Shown here piece after piece: positions 59,701-61,490 of a DNA stretch of 64,000 bases (positions within the stretch are counted from its first letter, which is position 1; every line of letters starts with the position of its first letter). The notes beneath the pieces are model-generated. The model had not been told where the DNA came from. It saw only the letters and a list, made by a program, of their open reading frames with translations, and made no database searches. The stretch is from Siphonodentalium dalli (Eukaryota; Mollusca; Scaphopoda; Gadilida; Siphonodentaliidae), in assembly GCA_032622095.1 (NCBI GenBank), contig CP136062.1, positions 10,323,710 to 10,387,709 on the forward strand. The letters run 5' to 3'. The translations under genes were made by a program, and so were the position numbers.

Positions 59701-60775
59701 ATTAATCAAAATTGTACACATTCGTAAAAATGTTTTCAATATTTCCAATGACTCCGTAAATTAGAGAGAGAAATACATTGTATTAAGATACGAATCTCGA
59801 AGCTACGCCCGGACCTACATCAAAGGGTCATAACTCTATATACATAGCAATACTCACACATCAAAGGGCAATAAATCTATATATAACTTCTACTCACACA
59901 TCGATGGCAATAAATCTATATATAACTCTACTCACACATCGATGGCAATAAATGATAGCAGTTCCGCCAGAAAGAGGTAGACCATAAAGAGCATGCTGCA
60001 TATAGATATACATGCTCCCGTTAGTGTGGGCTGCGTCAAGTCTTTAGGAATCTTTCTGTATATATCAAATCTGTAAAACAATATGAATGTGTCAATGACA
60101 ATGTAGCAACAAGCTCCCATCAATGAGGGACCGGCTAAAGTCTGTAACCAGGATTGGCGCTGAACGAAAATTTTCTCTTGCCAATTGTTTTGCCAAATGA
60201 AATTATTTTTTGCCAAACTAAAAACGTATTTGCCAAATTTAATTGCGTGTATAATTGTGGAAATTATCGTGTTTTTATCTTTGTTATATACTGTAAAACT
60301 AACCACAGTCACATGTAAAATGAGCTTCTAGAAAAGCAAGTTAGTATTATTAATAAATATCAAAGTAGCAATAAATATCTAAGCAACACCTGCCTGTAAA
60401 CTGTGTTTAATGTTGCTGCACAGTCATCACGCATACATGTACATATAATTTCGCCTTGTATTACTGCTGAAATCAATTAGCCATAAATTAATCTGTCGCC
60501 ATTCACATTCGGCTGATTAACCTATTGTCTTATACTCGCTGGTGATAAAACGCTGACATCATTAATACGTGCCATATAATGTCGCCATTAATATGCATTG
60601 TTACAATGACTACATGCGTCCATAATCCAAACGGACAAAGGAGGATTATCTGTAAAAACAAATCAAATAATTACCTTTTACGGTATCTACAATGAGATCA
60701 AGTTACAGGTACTTACAACAGCCTCAATGAAAAATATACAGAACATCGTTTTTATCTTACTCACATTTTAACCAT
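18047..60775 (-). CDS. ERGIC1: ERGIC1 orthologue, nine-exon gene (gene-level entry)
   Basis: ERGIC1 cycles between ER and Golgi in COPII/COPI carriers with its Erv41/Erv46-family partners and helps cargo transport; that role is family knowledge. Seen here: exons at 60765-60775 (tentative), 59936-60070, 38598-38689, 37670-37794, 33849-33962, 32605-32659, 25752-25852, 19415-19525 and 18047-18154, all with GT donors and AG acceptors and compatible phases (2,2,1,0,0,1,0,0). They total 852 nt, 283 residues plus stop; human ERGIC1 is 290. The order is short cytosolic N-terminus, TM1 in exon 2, lumenal COPII-coated-ERV domain in exons 3-8, TM2 and short KK-containing tail in exon 9. Intron sizes are about 0.7, 21.2, 0.8, 3.7, 1.2, 6.8, 6.2 and 1.3 kb. 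Oddity: most exon edges are tandemly duplicated. ERGIC2/3 are less likely because the FDIYRK-PKDLTQPT start and VPGNFHVSTH block are ERGIC1-type. Confidence 0.93.
18155..19414. repeat. Intron 8 content: family-C unit and interspersed repeats
   Basis: 18193-18283 is a family-C palindromic unit (ACCCATACAGAGTCCCCACA ... GTGGGGCACTTTATGGGG). 18523-18780 starts with AATAC repeats and has TTTGTATAGCGCTCAA and GGCGCTTTACATTACA, a common dispersed-repeat motif. 18781-18990 has another AGCAGACGGCACTCTG block. 18991-19414 shows nothing recognisable beyond scattered repeat pieces. Confidence 0.7.
18322..18400 (+). repeat. tRNA-derived SINE-like sequence
   Basis: GCGGATAGCTCAGTTATTCT resembles a Pol III A box and GGGTTTGAATCC a B box 45 bp later. 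It does not fold into a full tRNA by eye; it lies inside repeat DNA. Confidence 0.5.
19415..19525 (-). CDS. ERGIC1: ERGIC1 exon 8 (end of lumenal domain)
   Basis: The 111-bp, 37-codon exon has phase 0 at both ends and encodes EVPQSGHSAAIWFRYDMGPI, TVRYIEKRKPLYHFLTT. It matches human PAIWFRYDLSPITVKYTERR, QPLYRFITT. The acceptor is TTTTTTTCAG ending at 19526; the donor GTAAGTAT starts at 19414. This is the only internal coding exon at which I saw no edge duplication. Confidence 0.95.
19526..19917. repeat. Intron 7 repeats next to exon 8
   Basis: Half of a family-B palindrome (GCAGAATGAGGTCCCCAGAG) lies at 19577-19640. A repeat with CAAAACAATTCTCCAA, GTGCCGATG and CCAAGATGGCTGCTGG lies at 19660-19850 and is related to 26303-26554. 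Confidence 0.75.
19918..25676. repeat. 5.76-kb satellite of 28/32/33-bp units in ERGIC1 intron 7
   Basis: The core unit is CTGGAATTGTTTTATATAGC + CTAGCTGT (28 bp); many units insert CTGT (32 bp) or CCTGT (33 bp). There are about 190 units, very homogeneous. Rare variants (TATACAGCC, TATAGCCTGTCTG) recur in the same order at about 21651-21990 and 24590-24869, showing a large internal duplication. It lies between the exon 7 donor copy and the 19660-19917 repeat. Confidence 0.97.
25690..25751 (-). repeat. Partial copy of the ERGIC1 exon 7 donor edge
   Basis: Downstream of the real donor (CAGGGTAAGTTCAAAGTTCA) lies TTCATGGTAAGTTCAATGTT at plus about 25697-25716, within shared flanking bases (TTCCAAT). 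It keeps GTAAGTTC, so it is a second potential 5' splice site just before the big satellite. Confidence 0.7.
25752..25852 (-). CDS. ERGIC1: ERGIC1 exon 7 (lumenal domain)
   Basis: The 101-bp exon encodes (A)RATHDYILRIVPTVYED, IKRVVRFPFQYTYSYR, matching human ASHDYILKIVPTVYED and YSYQYT. The acceptor is GTTTATTCCACAG ending at 25853; the donor GTAAGTTC starts at 25751, phase 0. A partial donor copy lies 3' and an array derived from the acceptor side lies 5'. Confidence 0.95.
25853..26302 (-). repeat. Degenerate minisatellite abutting the exon 7 acceptor
   Basis: Roughly a dozen degenerate units of about 29-60 bp follow the pattern AATAAACATGATATCTTCAT, ACTATGTGG on the plus strand. On the minus strand this is ATCATGTTTATTCCACATAG, the same sequence that forms the exon 7 polypyrimidine/acceptor region (ATCATGTTTATTCCACAG). 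Many units keep CACATAG and could act as weak acceptors. Confidence 0.8.
26303..26554. repeat. Interspersed repeat interrupted by the hAT element (left part)
   Basis: It contains TCCAAGATAGCTGCTGG, GGCAAGTCGATGCCGC and AAAAAGGGTTAATAACTCCG; it continues at 30249 after the hAT element. A related copy is at 19660-19917. The small ORFs here have no domain support. Confidence 0.8.
26555..26569 (+). repeat. hAT left terminal inverted repeat
   Basis: CAAGCCTGCAAATAA, immediately after the target duplication ATGTTGCA. It pairs with 30234-30248. Confidence 0.95.
26577..26648 (+). promoter_or_regulatory. hAT left subterminal repeats, likely transposase sites
   Basis: TTGTGCCTGACAT occurs three times directly (about 26579, 26612, 26633) and once inverted (26594-26606), making a 29-bp near-palindrome. 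The right end has related GCCGGACAT/GCCAGACAT/TGTCCGG motifs at about 30148-30232. In Ac and other hAT elements such subterminal repeats bind transposase; binding here is inferred. Confidence 0.65.
27118..29778 (-). CDS. hAT-family transposase, DUF4371/ZNF862-like, intact
   Basis: This 886-residue enzyme is expected to cut and paste its own element from the nucleus. N-terminus: SITSFFTKKK, then a basic Thr/Ser-rich linker. A BED/TTF-like zinc finger spans about residues 95-155 (CKVC at 110-113, later H and C/H). The RNase H-like core has LTDGS (Asp265), GFGADGAS (Asp340) and the WCIAHRLELA hAT signature at 368-377, then an ACGTRW motif and an all-alpha insertion. The hATC dimerisation domain (about 715-765) has IPVCNAKLERLFSKMKTTKT and R-SL. 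The last 100 residues are acidic and Ser-rich. No stop or frameshift. It could be called a domesticated gene, but TIRs and TSD argue for a live transposon. Confidence 0.93.
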   Translation of the reverse strand: MKKSNSITSFFTKKKDTIKQSKQGAGADKTQCHEECEVAKILLSSSTTEKHKKPPVATTSTSTTKVTKPRRLKIETVNRWMREDLSSYNANLWLTFEKTEGTDYVKSLKCKVCLTHKGDISLMRDFSDRWIIGSENLKLSNPKDHAVTLCHQKAMRLQSKGLCGPREINDKNQKTITLSITSMSKTLRSQIEKKFDIAYFIAKKELPFTMFEQICDLELKHGVDLGNLYTNRTQCTSFINYIGQDLALSLKRDLDGVKFFSVLTDGSTDKSTAEKEVVYVLFVKPNPLNHKLDVCLKLMYLKDVRKADAIGTVEAIESSFAMLGFSKEQFYKKLVGFGADGASVNSGNKGGVQALLREKTFPGLIFTWCIAHRLELAIKDALNNTFFKEVDTMLQKLYAVYSKSLKKLSELKVLYDAMKQTFEFDEGSIKPRRACGTRWISFKLTALHQLLDKFGIYLQHLEHVASDTSYNGRDKIKGYLKKWKTPHMLLSVAFFIDVLTPASIVSKCFQAEGIDCVKAIESLDKSLRKLDTLASKPVQEWPAVKYLMSNTKKSESDSTITYQSVSFSLKSFDAALSSIVDTSKDEIIMSLQARMRARLETGNACDLHNIAIVLNTQNWVITAVSSSDVTDDIVTSDAVDNFNEEFLDETVIALVRNFKPVLGHAEEFTELDFLEEWHDLVAYIIKYVKPEGKDYRETWALIFKLECVSEGTRWDGVLNLILIMMTIPVCNAKLERLFSKMKTTKTDNRSSLGEHQLTCLLRILEEGPALADFNPNSAIELWKNATSRRTTQKKRKRYTKRKQRPKWYASEHSEVSQELVGQSDSNSDLEPSSGSASDSEIHDSDSDPFNYDFDSAEEVDMKSRQWWFENFFVGTDDEWSGFEDCV
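30234..30248 (-). repeat. hAT right terminal inverted repeat
   Basis: The plus strand reads TAATTTGCAGGCTTG and is followed directly by the second ATGTTGCA. One mismatch to the left TIR. Confidence 0.95.
30249..31275. repeat. Tandem units of about 190-230 bp (TAATAACTCCGTCAAA family)
   Basis: Five units share AAAAGGGTTAATAACTCCG, CCGTCATCTATATACATG, TTGCACATCT-CAATATGTGG and GGAG-TGATTACACCATGAAGG. One ends in a GACGGACG-rich tail and a TAGTCCCCC...GGGGGACAATA hairpin (30590-30690). These are the paralogous empty sites for the hAT insertion. Confidence 0.85.
31280..31620. repeat. Inverted repeat block
   Basis: GCTTGCGTTCCATAGAGTAT and its inverse ATACTCTATGGAACGCAA lie about 110 bp apart, with AATGTCAGACCAACTTG inside; shared with 10320-10460. 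Confidence 0.7.
31640..31867. mobile_element. Family-B composite MITE, 5'-truncated
   Basis: Interior CATAATCGAGGTGCCAAATG, GATCCTAGGTCTCCCATAGC, then palindrome 31765-31860 and AATGACAGACACACTATTTG. Confidence 0.8.
32008..32443. mobile_element. CAGTGCCA-family MITE with hairpin
   Basis: CAGTGCCAGGTCCGATTTTT, hairpin 32058-32127, then GGGCATCAAAATTATTACTA and GGCCCCTGGCACTT. It lies in intron 6 near exon 6. Confidence 0.78.
32605..32659 (-). CDS. ERGIC1: ERGIC1 exon 6 (short lumenal exon)
   Basis: The 55-bp exon encodes EVKGSFNPLENMDKRHSQ, aligned with human NVHGAFNALGGADRLTSN. The acceptor is TTTAATATTACAG ending at 32660; the donor GTGAGTTC starts at 32604. It starts in phase 0 and ends in phase 1, joining G|CA to exon 7. 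Similarity is moderate, but position, splice sites and phase all agree. Confidence 0.88.
33015..33075 (-). repeat. Diverged copy of the ERGIC1 exon 6 acceptor edge
   Basis: Minus-strand AAAATTACAGAAAGTTAAGG followed by AGTCATTTAACTGACTCGAG resembles exon 6 and its acceptor (ATTACAGGAGGTTAAGGGGT, CATTTAACCCACTCGAG) about 370 bp upstream of the real exon. The reading frame ends quickly, so it is a decayed duplicate. Confidence 0.75.
33226..33575. mobile_element. ACCCAACA-family MITE, both tips lost
   Basis: ACCCAACAGAAGGGCCCTGT, hairpins 33247-33316 and 33385-33453, right arm GAGCCGGTTCCAATTATATC to GCTTTATTTGAGG. It lies in intron 5. 32660-33014 has no supported gene. Confidence 0.85.
33660..33800 (-). 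repeat. Degenerate copies of the ERGIC1 exon 5 donor edge
   Basis: Minus-strand CATAAAGTTTACTTTGGAAT, followed by GAACACACAGGATTGCAAGT near plus 33665-33710, resembles the exon 5 end (CATAAAGTTCGTTTTGGTAT, GGACATGCAGGACGGCAAGG). A shorter copy, ATACAGGATGGCTAGGC, lies at 33774-33795. Offsets from the real edge are about 179 and 74 bp. Donors are mutated, so these are probably dead. MITE-like blocks with AGCAGA cores separate the copies. Confidence 0.75.
33849..33962 (-). CDS. ERGIC1: ERGIC1 exon 5 (lumenal domain)
   Basis: The 114-bp, 38-codon exon has phase 0 at both ends and encodes VPGNFHVSTHSSKTQPASPD, MSHLLHKVRFGMDMQDGK. The first ten residues are identical to human ERGIC1 VPGNFHVSTH and the PDM-H--HK--FG pattern follows. 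The acceptor is ATTCTCTCCAG ending at 33963; the donor GTAAG starts at 33848. Partial copies of the 3' edge lie immediately downstream. Confidence 0.95.
33985..34320. repeat. Intron 4 start: family-C unit and family-B pieces
   Basis: 33992-34070 is a family-C unit (AACCCATAGAGAGCCCCACA ... AGCAGACGACACC ... GGCTCCATGTGGGTTAA). 34090-34330 has fragments of family B (CACAGTGGGCTAGC, TCTTCTGGGAAG). Confidence 0.7.
34411..34807. mobile_element. Complete TTAA MITE nested in a family-B element (397 bp)
   Basis: TTAA 34407-34410 and 34808-34811; hairpins 34438-34506 and 34589-34657. The flanks read GATGAGGC|TTAA and TTAA|GCAGAATGTGGTCC, i.e. the family-B GATGAGGCCTAAGCAGAATG split by the insertion. 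Confidence 0.88.
34830..35588. repeat. Repeat with GGGCCATAACTCTCGCAAAA units
   Basis: From about 35150, three units of about 120-150 bp: CATAACTCCGGTGAAAATTG, GGAACCCAAATTCGAACTTG, AGTTATCATCCGGA. The same family is at 45840-46745. 34830-35140 has an 86-codon minus frame with no recognised domain. Confidence 0.75.
35589..35715. mobile_element. Family-D MITE with shortened centre
   Basis: CAGAATTATGGGTAATTTTT ... GGCTTGTTGCCATATTTCCG ... TTTAGGGCATTACTG then TA. Confidence 0.82.
35749..36183. mobile_element. Family-B composite MITE, copy in intron 4
   Basis: Palindromes 35752-35845 and 36076-36178; interior as in 16922-17337 with a small local duplication (AAGTTTCCATAGAA). Confidence 0.88.
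36288..37740 (-). repeat. ERGIC1: Array of about 20 copies of exon 4 3' half plus donor (72/73 bp)
   Basis: The unit on the minus strand reads NTLKIGVADGEGCRLESHI then MINK and the donor GTAAATA; read through, the donor bases encode V-N-T, so a 72-bp unit adds exactly 24 codons. Two unit types alternate: A (72 bp, ...GTCGCCGACGGC) and B (73 bp, ...GAAGGCCGACGGC), the extra base causing a frameshift and a stop soon after. In transcript order the first six repeats are type A, then the first B lies near 37210. Other B units lie near 37064, 36992, 36848, 36555 and 36345. Minor variants include LKIG/RKIG/MKIG. The separate ORFs seen here are exon copies, not genes. Confidence 0.95.
37670..37794 (-). 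CDS. ERGIC1: ERGIC1 exon 4 (lumenal domain), with first of many donors
   Basis: The 125-bp exon encodes (F)LGLDIQDDLGRHEVGFKDN, TLKIGVADGEGCRLESHIM, INK, matching human LVGLDIQDEMGRHEVG, then GCRFEGQFSINK. The acceptor is TTTTATTTTCAG ending at 37795; two bases complete the Phe codon from exon 3. The first donor, AAG|GTAAATACT, starts at 37669 in phase 0 and joins in frame to VPGNFHV of exon 5. The 3' part of the exon with this donor is repeated downstream about 20 times, so the true donor cannot be chosen from sequence alone. Confidence 0.93.
37795..38597. repeat. Intron 3: two rearranged ACCCAACA-family MITEs
   Basis: 37800-37920 has a short direct repeat (AGAGGCTGATCAT). Half a hairpin at 37990-38026. 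One element is at 38031-38274 (CCCTTTACCCAACAAACCGG to TGTTGGGTAAAGGG, hairpin 38179-38247), then TTAA, and a second at 38279-38517 with hairpin 38300-38370. Confidence 0.82.
38598..38689 (-). CDS. ERGIC1: ERGIC1 exon 3 (start of lumenal domain)
   Basis: The 92-bp exon encodes ESELTVEDPIRYSQKIPVFL, NITLPKMKCE, matching human VNELYVDDP, then KIDVSLNISLPNLHCE. The first G completes GT|G (Val) from exon 2; the last T is phase 1 into exon 4. The acceptor is TTATTTTTACAG ending at 38690 and the donor is GTAAGT from 38597. Hydrophobic-polar alternation and the conserved Cys fit the lumenal beta-rich domain. The acceptor edge is duplicated three more times upstream. Confidence 0.94.
38690..39080 (-). 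repeat. Tandem copies of the ERGIC1 exon 3 acceptor edge
   Basis: Four tandem units, including the real edge, are spaced about 107, 120 and 121 bp. Each has a pyrimidine tract, an acceptor (TTTTTACAGGGAGA or TTTTAACAGGGAGA) and about 25 bp like the start of exon 3 (GAATTGACAGTGGAGGACC variants), with acceptor AGs near plus positions 38797, 38917 and 39038. None continues into the rest of exon 3 and no donor is visible, so they look like decoy acceptors. Confidence 0.88.
39570..45289. mobile_element. Foldback-like element, 5.7 kb with inverted arms of about 1.4 kb
   Basis: The left end TAGTAGAGGCTCTTATGT at 39570 is matched, inverted, by ACATAAGAGCCTCTACTA ending at 45289. Outer 250 bp are about 85% similar by eye, including CACCAGAAAACAAATGTTAG and TGACGTCATCAAGATGGCC. 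Arms run to about 41045 and from about 43850; each is two diverged subunits of about 600-700 bp. TAG flanks both ends, a possible 3-bp target duplication, but this is ambiguous. The superfamily is not assignable. Confidence 0.85.
41046..43849. other. Unique core of the foldback element, no recognised gene
   Basis: 2.8 kb of fairly ordinary composition lies between the arms. The longest open frames are under 90 codons (e.g. 42021-42284 plus, 42591-42815 plus) and show no domain I recognise. It could be decayed transposase or captured genomic DNA. Confidence 0.5.
45840..46750. repeat. Tandem degenerate units of about 170-180 bp, with CGGACGGACGG tail
   Basis: About five units: GGGCCATAACTCTCGCAAAA, TTCGAACTTGACCTGT, AGTTATCATCCGGAAACC. 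It ends with GGACGGACGGACACCGGC and the hairpin TAGTCCCCCGAAAA ... TTTCGGGGGACAATTATA. Long frames in it are repeat read-through. 45290-45839 shows no gene. Confidence 0.82.
46839..47051. mobile_element. Family-D MITE, full palindrome (213 bp), Tc1/mariner-like ends
   Basis: CAGTAATGCCCTAAGTAATC ... TTAGGGCATTACTG with a TA at the left. Symmetry continues to the centre AGCTCTCAGGGAGAGCT, so the element is one long hairpin. Confidence 0.9.
47152..47460. repeat. Family-C MITE in tandem (about 150-bp unit, 2 copies)
   Basis: First unit 47152-47230 has TTAA on both sides: CCCACAGGGAGCCTCACACA ... GTGGGGCTCTCTATGGG. Then a spacer CAGATCCTATTATATTCTGT and a second unit at about 47303-47383. Confidence 0.85.
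47570..47815. repeat. 40-bp minisatellite, about 5 copies
   Basis: GTTGTTCCAAAATTAGTCAA + AACTAAAGGCCGAACGTACA; anchors at 47645, 47685, 47725, 47765. Confidence 0.93.
47868..48145. repeat. Family-C MITE with spacer, 2 tandem copies (about 136 bp)
   Basis: AACCCATAGAGAGCCCCAAA + TAGACTTGAGCAGACGACAC ... CCCTGTGGGTTAAACATTAA and GAGATTTGAGATG. This is the inverted orientation of the 49110-49865 array. Confidence 0.85.
48145..48515. mobile_element. Family-B composite MITE, degenerate
   Basis: GCATGAGGTTCCAAGAGAGT ... GATCCTCATTCAGC, then the interior and a broken right palindrome ending at 48515. Confidence 0.78.
48672..49125. mobile_element. Family-B composite MITE, well preserved
   Basis: TGTCATTTGCAGAATGAGGT at the left, palindromes 48677-48768 and 49019-49113; an extra insertion near 48945-48975 (ATCGACGTATATTATATTAA). 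Confidence 0.88.
49126..49865. repeat. 157-bp satellite built on family-C MITE, about 5 units
   Basis: AACCCACAGG anchors at 49308, 49464, 49621, 49778. Each unit is a family-C palindrome (GTGTCCTCTGCTCCTGTCTG or GTGTCGTCTGCTCCAGTCTA) plus spacer ATATCCAGGCTTGGTCAGTA + ATGTAAGACATCCATCTC. Confidence 0.93.
50100..50495. mobile_element. Family-B composite MITE, left palindrome truncated
   Basis: GCGGACTAGCATCACTAAAT at the left, interior with GACAGACGACACATTGCATA, right palindrome 50399-50490. A G-run lies at 50067-50079. Confidence 0.82.
50571..50861. mobile_element. Small inverted-repeat MITE
   Basis: CACTAAATCCGGCCATTTAT + GGGACCA at 50575 pairs with TGGTCCCATAAATGGCCCGA + TTCAGTG at 50831. 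Inside: a 17-bp tandem repeat (CTCAAAATACACTCATG, about 4 copies, 50680-50745) and a palindrome AACATGGTAATTATAA ... TTATAATTACCATGTT. Confidence 0.82.
50859..51186 (+). repeat. tRNA-derived SINE
   Basis: GGAGCTCCATGGTTCAGTGG + TTAGCG (A box) and GATGTGGGTTCGCAGCGC (B box) about 60 bp on, a non-tRNA body of about 200 bp, and an ATTATTATTATTATG tail. The arrangement is that of a tRNA SINE; it inserted beside the MITE at 50571. Confidence 0.75.
51203..51593. mobile_element. TTAA MITE, ACCCAACA family, near complete
   Basis: CCCTTTACCCAATAGAACGG at the left (TTAA lost), hairpins 51230-51298 and 51378-51447, right tip GTTGGGTAAAGAG + TTAA. 51598-52320 shows no gene. Confidence 0.88.
52327..52439. 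mobile_element. Family-D MITE, right half
   Basis: CTCTCAGTGAGAGCTTTCTG ... TTAGGGCATTACTG then TA. Confidence 0.82.
52810..52909. other. Assembly gap, 100 N
   Basis: Exactly 100 N, a standard placeholder length. Both sides read GCAAATTGGGGGATA, so the gap falls in a family-B interior and the two flanks may overlap. Confidence 0.98.
53185..53450. mobile_element. Family-B right half joined to family-C left half
   Basis: Palindrome 53238-53332, then ATGAGAGACACTATATCCAG, the spacer ACATCCATCTCAAACCTCA and TTAACCCACAGGGAGCCTCA, broken at 53450. Confidence 0.8.
53560..53712. repeat. G-run and C-run pair
   Basis: G16 or so at about 53573-53588 and a C-run of over 30 at 53674-53707, separated by inverted ACATTTTTT blocks. 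Possible G-quadruplex; lengths may be unreliable. Frames here (poly-Gly/poly-Pro) are artefacts. Confidence 0.8.
53780..54204. other. No gene seen
   Basis: AT-rich sequence; no ORF or repeat of note. It lies in intron 2. Confidence 0.5.
54205..54890. repeat. Hairpin pieces and AT-rich TTGTTAAAGAATGTAAGAAA array
   Basis: Full hairpin at about 54221-54290, half hairpins near 54627-54660 and 54704-54737, and many copies of AATGATAAAAATTGTTAAAG/AATGTAAGAAA. This is the same linker found between hairpins in TTAA MITEs, here expanded; the LINE inserted at its right end. Confidence 0.82.
54891..58594 (-). mobile_element. 5'-truncated non-LTR retrotransposon (LINE) in ERGIC1 intron 2
   Basis: The 3,704-bp insert is flanked by an identical 41-bp direct repeat (54850-54890 and 58595-58635, starting AATTATATTAATTTTTT). 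It is inserted in an AT-rich MITE array. Its 3' end, at the low coordinate, carries a short TATATATATAT tail and about 700 bp of A/C-rich 3' UTR with AAAC runs. The 5' end cuts into the endonuclease domain 10 bp upstream of the ORF start used here. The long identical target duplication and open frame point to a recent, target-primed insertion. Confidence 0.9.
55600..58584 (-). CDS. LINE ORF2-like endonuclease (partial)/reverse transcriptase
   Basis: The open frame is 994 residues. Residues 1-70 are the end of an APE-type endonuclease (PGSIIDHFVI and SNHRSL, cf. SDH). The RT domain spans about 300-620: NKASGFDGIN, the YRAITLLPVIYKLYERLLL block, LDVWKAFDTVW (Asp461), LQGTRQGGTVSPLLYSLYID, and the catalytic THADDMVLL (Asp561-Asp562). 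A C-terminal CCAC...H...C zinc knuckle (about residues 890-915) follows a thumb-like region. The protein would copy its own RNA at a nicked target, but the truncated endonuclease makes this copy unlikely to move alone. The clade is Jockey/CR1/I-like by motif style, not certain. The first Met is not the native start. Confidence 0.88.
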   Translation of the reverse strand: MNSRGLFSVNNSPLCSMSLATHVPSMGFPGSIIDHFVIHKSFKQSIIDCRVLDDDDALDVSNHRSLILRVDTNVTSFQIPNNDKLKHTFNWERFRTETWTHASYQADLKYLLPNAFAKDQNDIDSFYDGIVQAITTSAQNNIPQKKFKKFLKPFWSQQLKSLHQNMRYYRSVWIAADRPVNDTAGLYHSYKEAKCIFRREYRRASKQYLQSFNNSIDECAESDQDTFFRLFNAKRKKLGTMSCSHFKHNGTIVRDSQEIAEAWADYFSDIFSVPLTDPSFDNQHYENVNTFIANEAKSCCVSPLDSLITFPVTRMEVVSLYRRLNLNKASGFDGINYEHIIYGGDSLATALSHLFNYFMQFEYIPPAAKRGLIFSLYKGSPKPKNSFDSYRAITLLPVIYKLYERLLLTRLELHTPSLIKTHPLQNGFQRDISCMTSSFLVTECISYASEKHSRLFACSLDVWKAFDTVWLNGLLFQLFQKHIQGKSWRLFKVLLSDMHCCIRHKNCTSRWIPMLQGTRQGGTVSPLLYSLYIDSLLYELENSSYGYTMNGINCCCLTHADDMVLLSLTASGLQSLVDMCVRYSSKWRYKYNPSKTQVIVFNESTSDSRKRTNQWKLGSHNILETDSITHLGIPLSKHNFSASFVDKICSKLRSTYFALSNIGIYAGGITPMSSLKIYNSVIIPKGLYGSELLFGLNETECERLERAHRLCLKHIQGLHVRTRTDMVLGLLGTPPLVHYIYRRKLSLLCSLCNLSLEKTTKKNFIARLTQFVHNEPYPHINTCTFFRDLKQILQQFGLDRYLLEYASTATFPTKSNWKLLVKRGSLFWKQEWLERVYNDLSFQRFRLVHARPDMSYLWYVCRKYPDDKEDFHLAVWLLCTHASTNPNKCCACNTMYTDVARHFLIDCPALAESRNKFWYLFIDRFPVVAYQYIDNLPIDQQIALFLGHMPHQLLDLIPIRSIHLLRFFIKATKCLWYEWNSYMDSPPKLFFYHG
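58595..58855. repeat. Right part of the AT-rich array with hairpin and TTAA end
   Basis: It continues the array after the LINE, with a degenerate hairpin (58731-58802) and GAGCTCCAGTCATGAAAGGG + TTAA at 58850, the tip also seen at 3393. Confidence 0.78.
58880..59090. repeat. 21-22-bp minisatellite, about 9 copies
   Basis: CCTTGAATTACCAGTTTGAA plus A or AA; the last copies are degenerate. Confidence 0.93.
59267..59467. mobile_element. Family-D MITE, full length with TA on both sides
   Basis: TA-CAGTAATGCCCTAAATAATC ... TTAGGGCAATACTG-TA; the palindrome centre is shortened on the right (CTCACTGAGAATTCCAACAA). It lies just downstream of ERGIC1 exon 2. Confidence 0.9.
59811..59935 (-). repeat. 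Tandem copies of the ERGIC1 exon 2 donor edge
   Basis: The end of exon 2 plus donor (minus-strand GCCATCGATGTGTGAGTA) recurs downstream at spacings of about 39 and 40 bp, with shared flanks such as TATATATAGATTTATTG. The second copy (plus 59890-59928) keeps GATGTGTGAGTAG intact, the third is GATGTGTGAGTAT, and a more decayed piece lies at 59811-59849. Each is a potential alternative 5' splice site, but using a distal one would retain the in-frame TGA just after the first donor. Confidence 0.85.
59936..60070 (-). CDS. ERGIC1: ERGIC1 exon 2 (N-terminus and first transmembrane segment)
   Basis: The 135-bp exon encodes FDIYRKIPKDLTQPT, TG, then a hydrophobic stretch of about 22 residues (ISICSMLFMVYLF onward) ending FIAIDV. 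It matches the ERGIC N-terminal domain and human FDIYRKVPKDLTQPTYTGA closely. The acceptor is TTGTTTTACAG ending at 60071; the first base completes a codon from exon 1. The donor GTGAGT starts at 59935 and splits the last Val codon in phase 2. A 126-residue open frame through this region is only the exon plus intronic read-in. Copies of the donor edge follow in tandem downstream. Confidence 0.95.
60765..60775 (-). CDS. ERGIC1: ERGIC1 exon 1, candidate start codon exon
   Basis: On the minus strand an ATG in a strong start context (CGACCATGG) is followed after 11 coding bases by a consensus donor, GTGAGTAAG, at 60764. It ends in phase 2, exactly what exon 2 needs, giving M-V-K-I before FDIYRK. 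Vertebrate ERGIC1 also has a very short first coding exon (MPFDFR). The residues themselves are too few to prove homology, so another ATG further upstream is possible. Intron 1 would be 694 bp. Confidence 0.5.
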
Positions 60776-61490
60776 GGTCGATTACCGGTAGCTGTTTGAT
60801 GGAAGTTTGATTATGATTTAAAATGGGATTACTGTTTTGTGAAAACTAAAGAAGATCACATACATGTATAACTGTCGAGAACACTGCTGACTGCATTACA
60901 TGTATATTGATAGATTTCTTGTTTTGGTTTCCAATTATATTGTATGTAATTCAGCACTCGTAATGAATAACCCACGTTCATTGATGATTTATGACTAGAT
61001 AGTTCACATCCCATAATTAAAAACCCACTTGCCATATTAAATTTGGTGATGATCGGATGAAAGATGTGACCTGTAGGGTTAAAGATGTGACCTGTTTGCT
61101 GAAGATGAAATCCAAAAAACTATGACTCCTATCTAGAGGTCATCACATCCGAAGTTTGTTACAATCGGATGAGAGATGTGACCTGTAGGGTTTGCTAATG
61201 GAAATTGTTGATGTACGGATGGATGTCAACCCATGGCAGTAGCTCAACCTTGACTTGAATTAAGTTTGAGCTAAAACGGGAGGCACCATTAAACACCAAA
61301 GCCAAATTACGGAAAAATTCTGGCACCAGTTGCCGGCTTTCTTTATATCATCATCAGTGATGACTATATTTTCCTGCAATCATGTTTTTGTCAGGCGATT
61401 TTAGGGTGACTTGCCTGAGTATACTTATCTAAGGTGGATGACCAAATCATTTTTGCTTTAATTTTTATGAGTTCATTTGTTTGTATTTAT
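60776..61490 (-). other. ERGIC1 5' flank, candidate promoter region
   Basis: Sequence upstream of the candidate ATG. No TATA box or CpG-rich block is convincing. A duplicated AAAGATGTGACCTGT lies at 61062-61096 and again in part at 61172. Confidence 0.35.

Noticed and set aside
59932-60312. 126-residue small membrane protein gene
   Set aside because: The last 45 codons are ERGIC1 exon 2; the preceding part is intron 1 read-in before a good acceptor at 60071.
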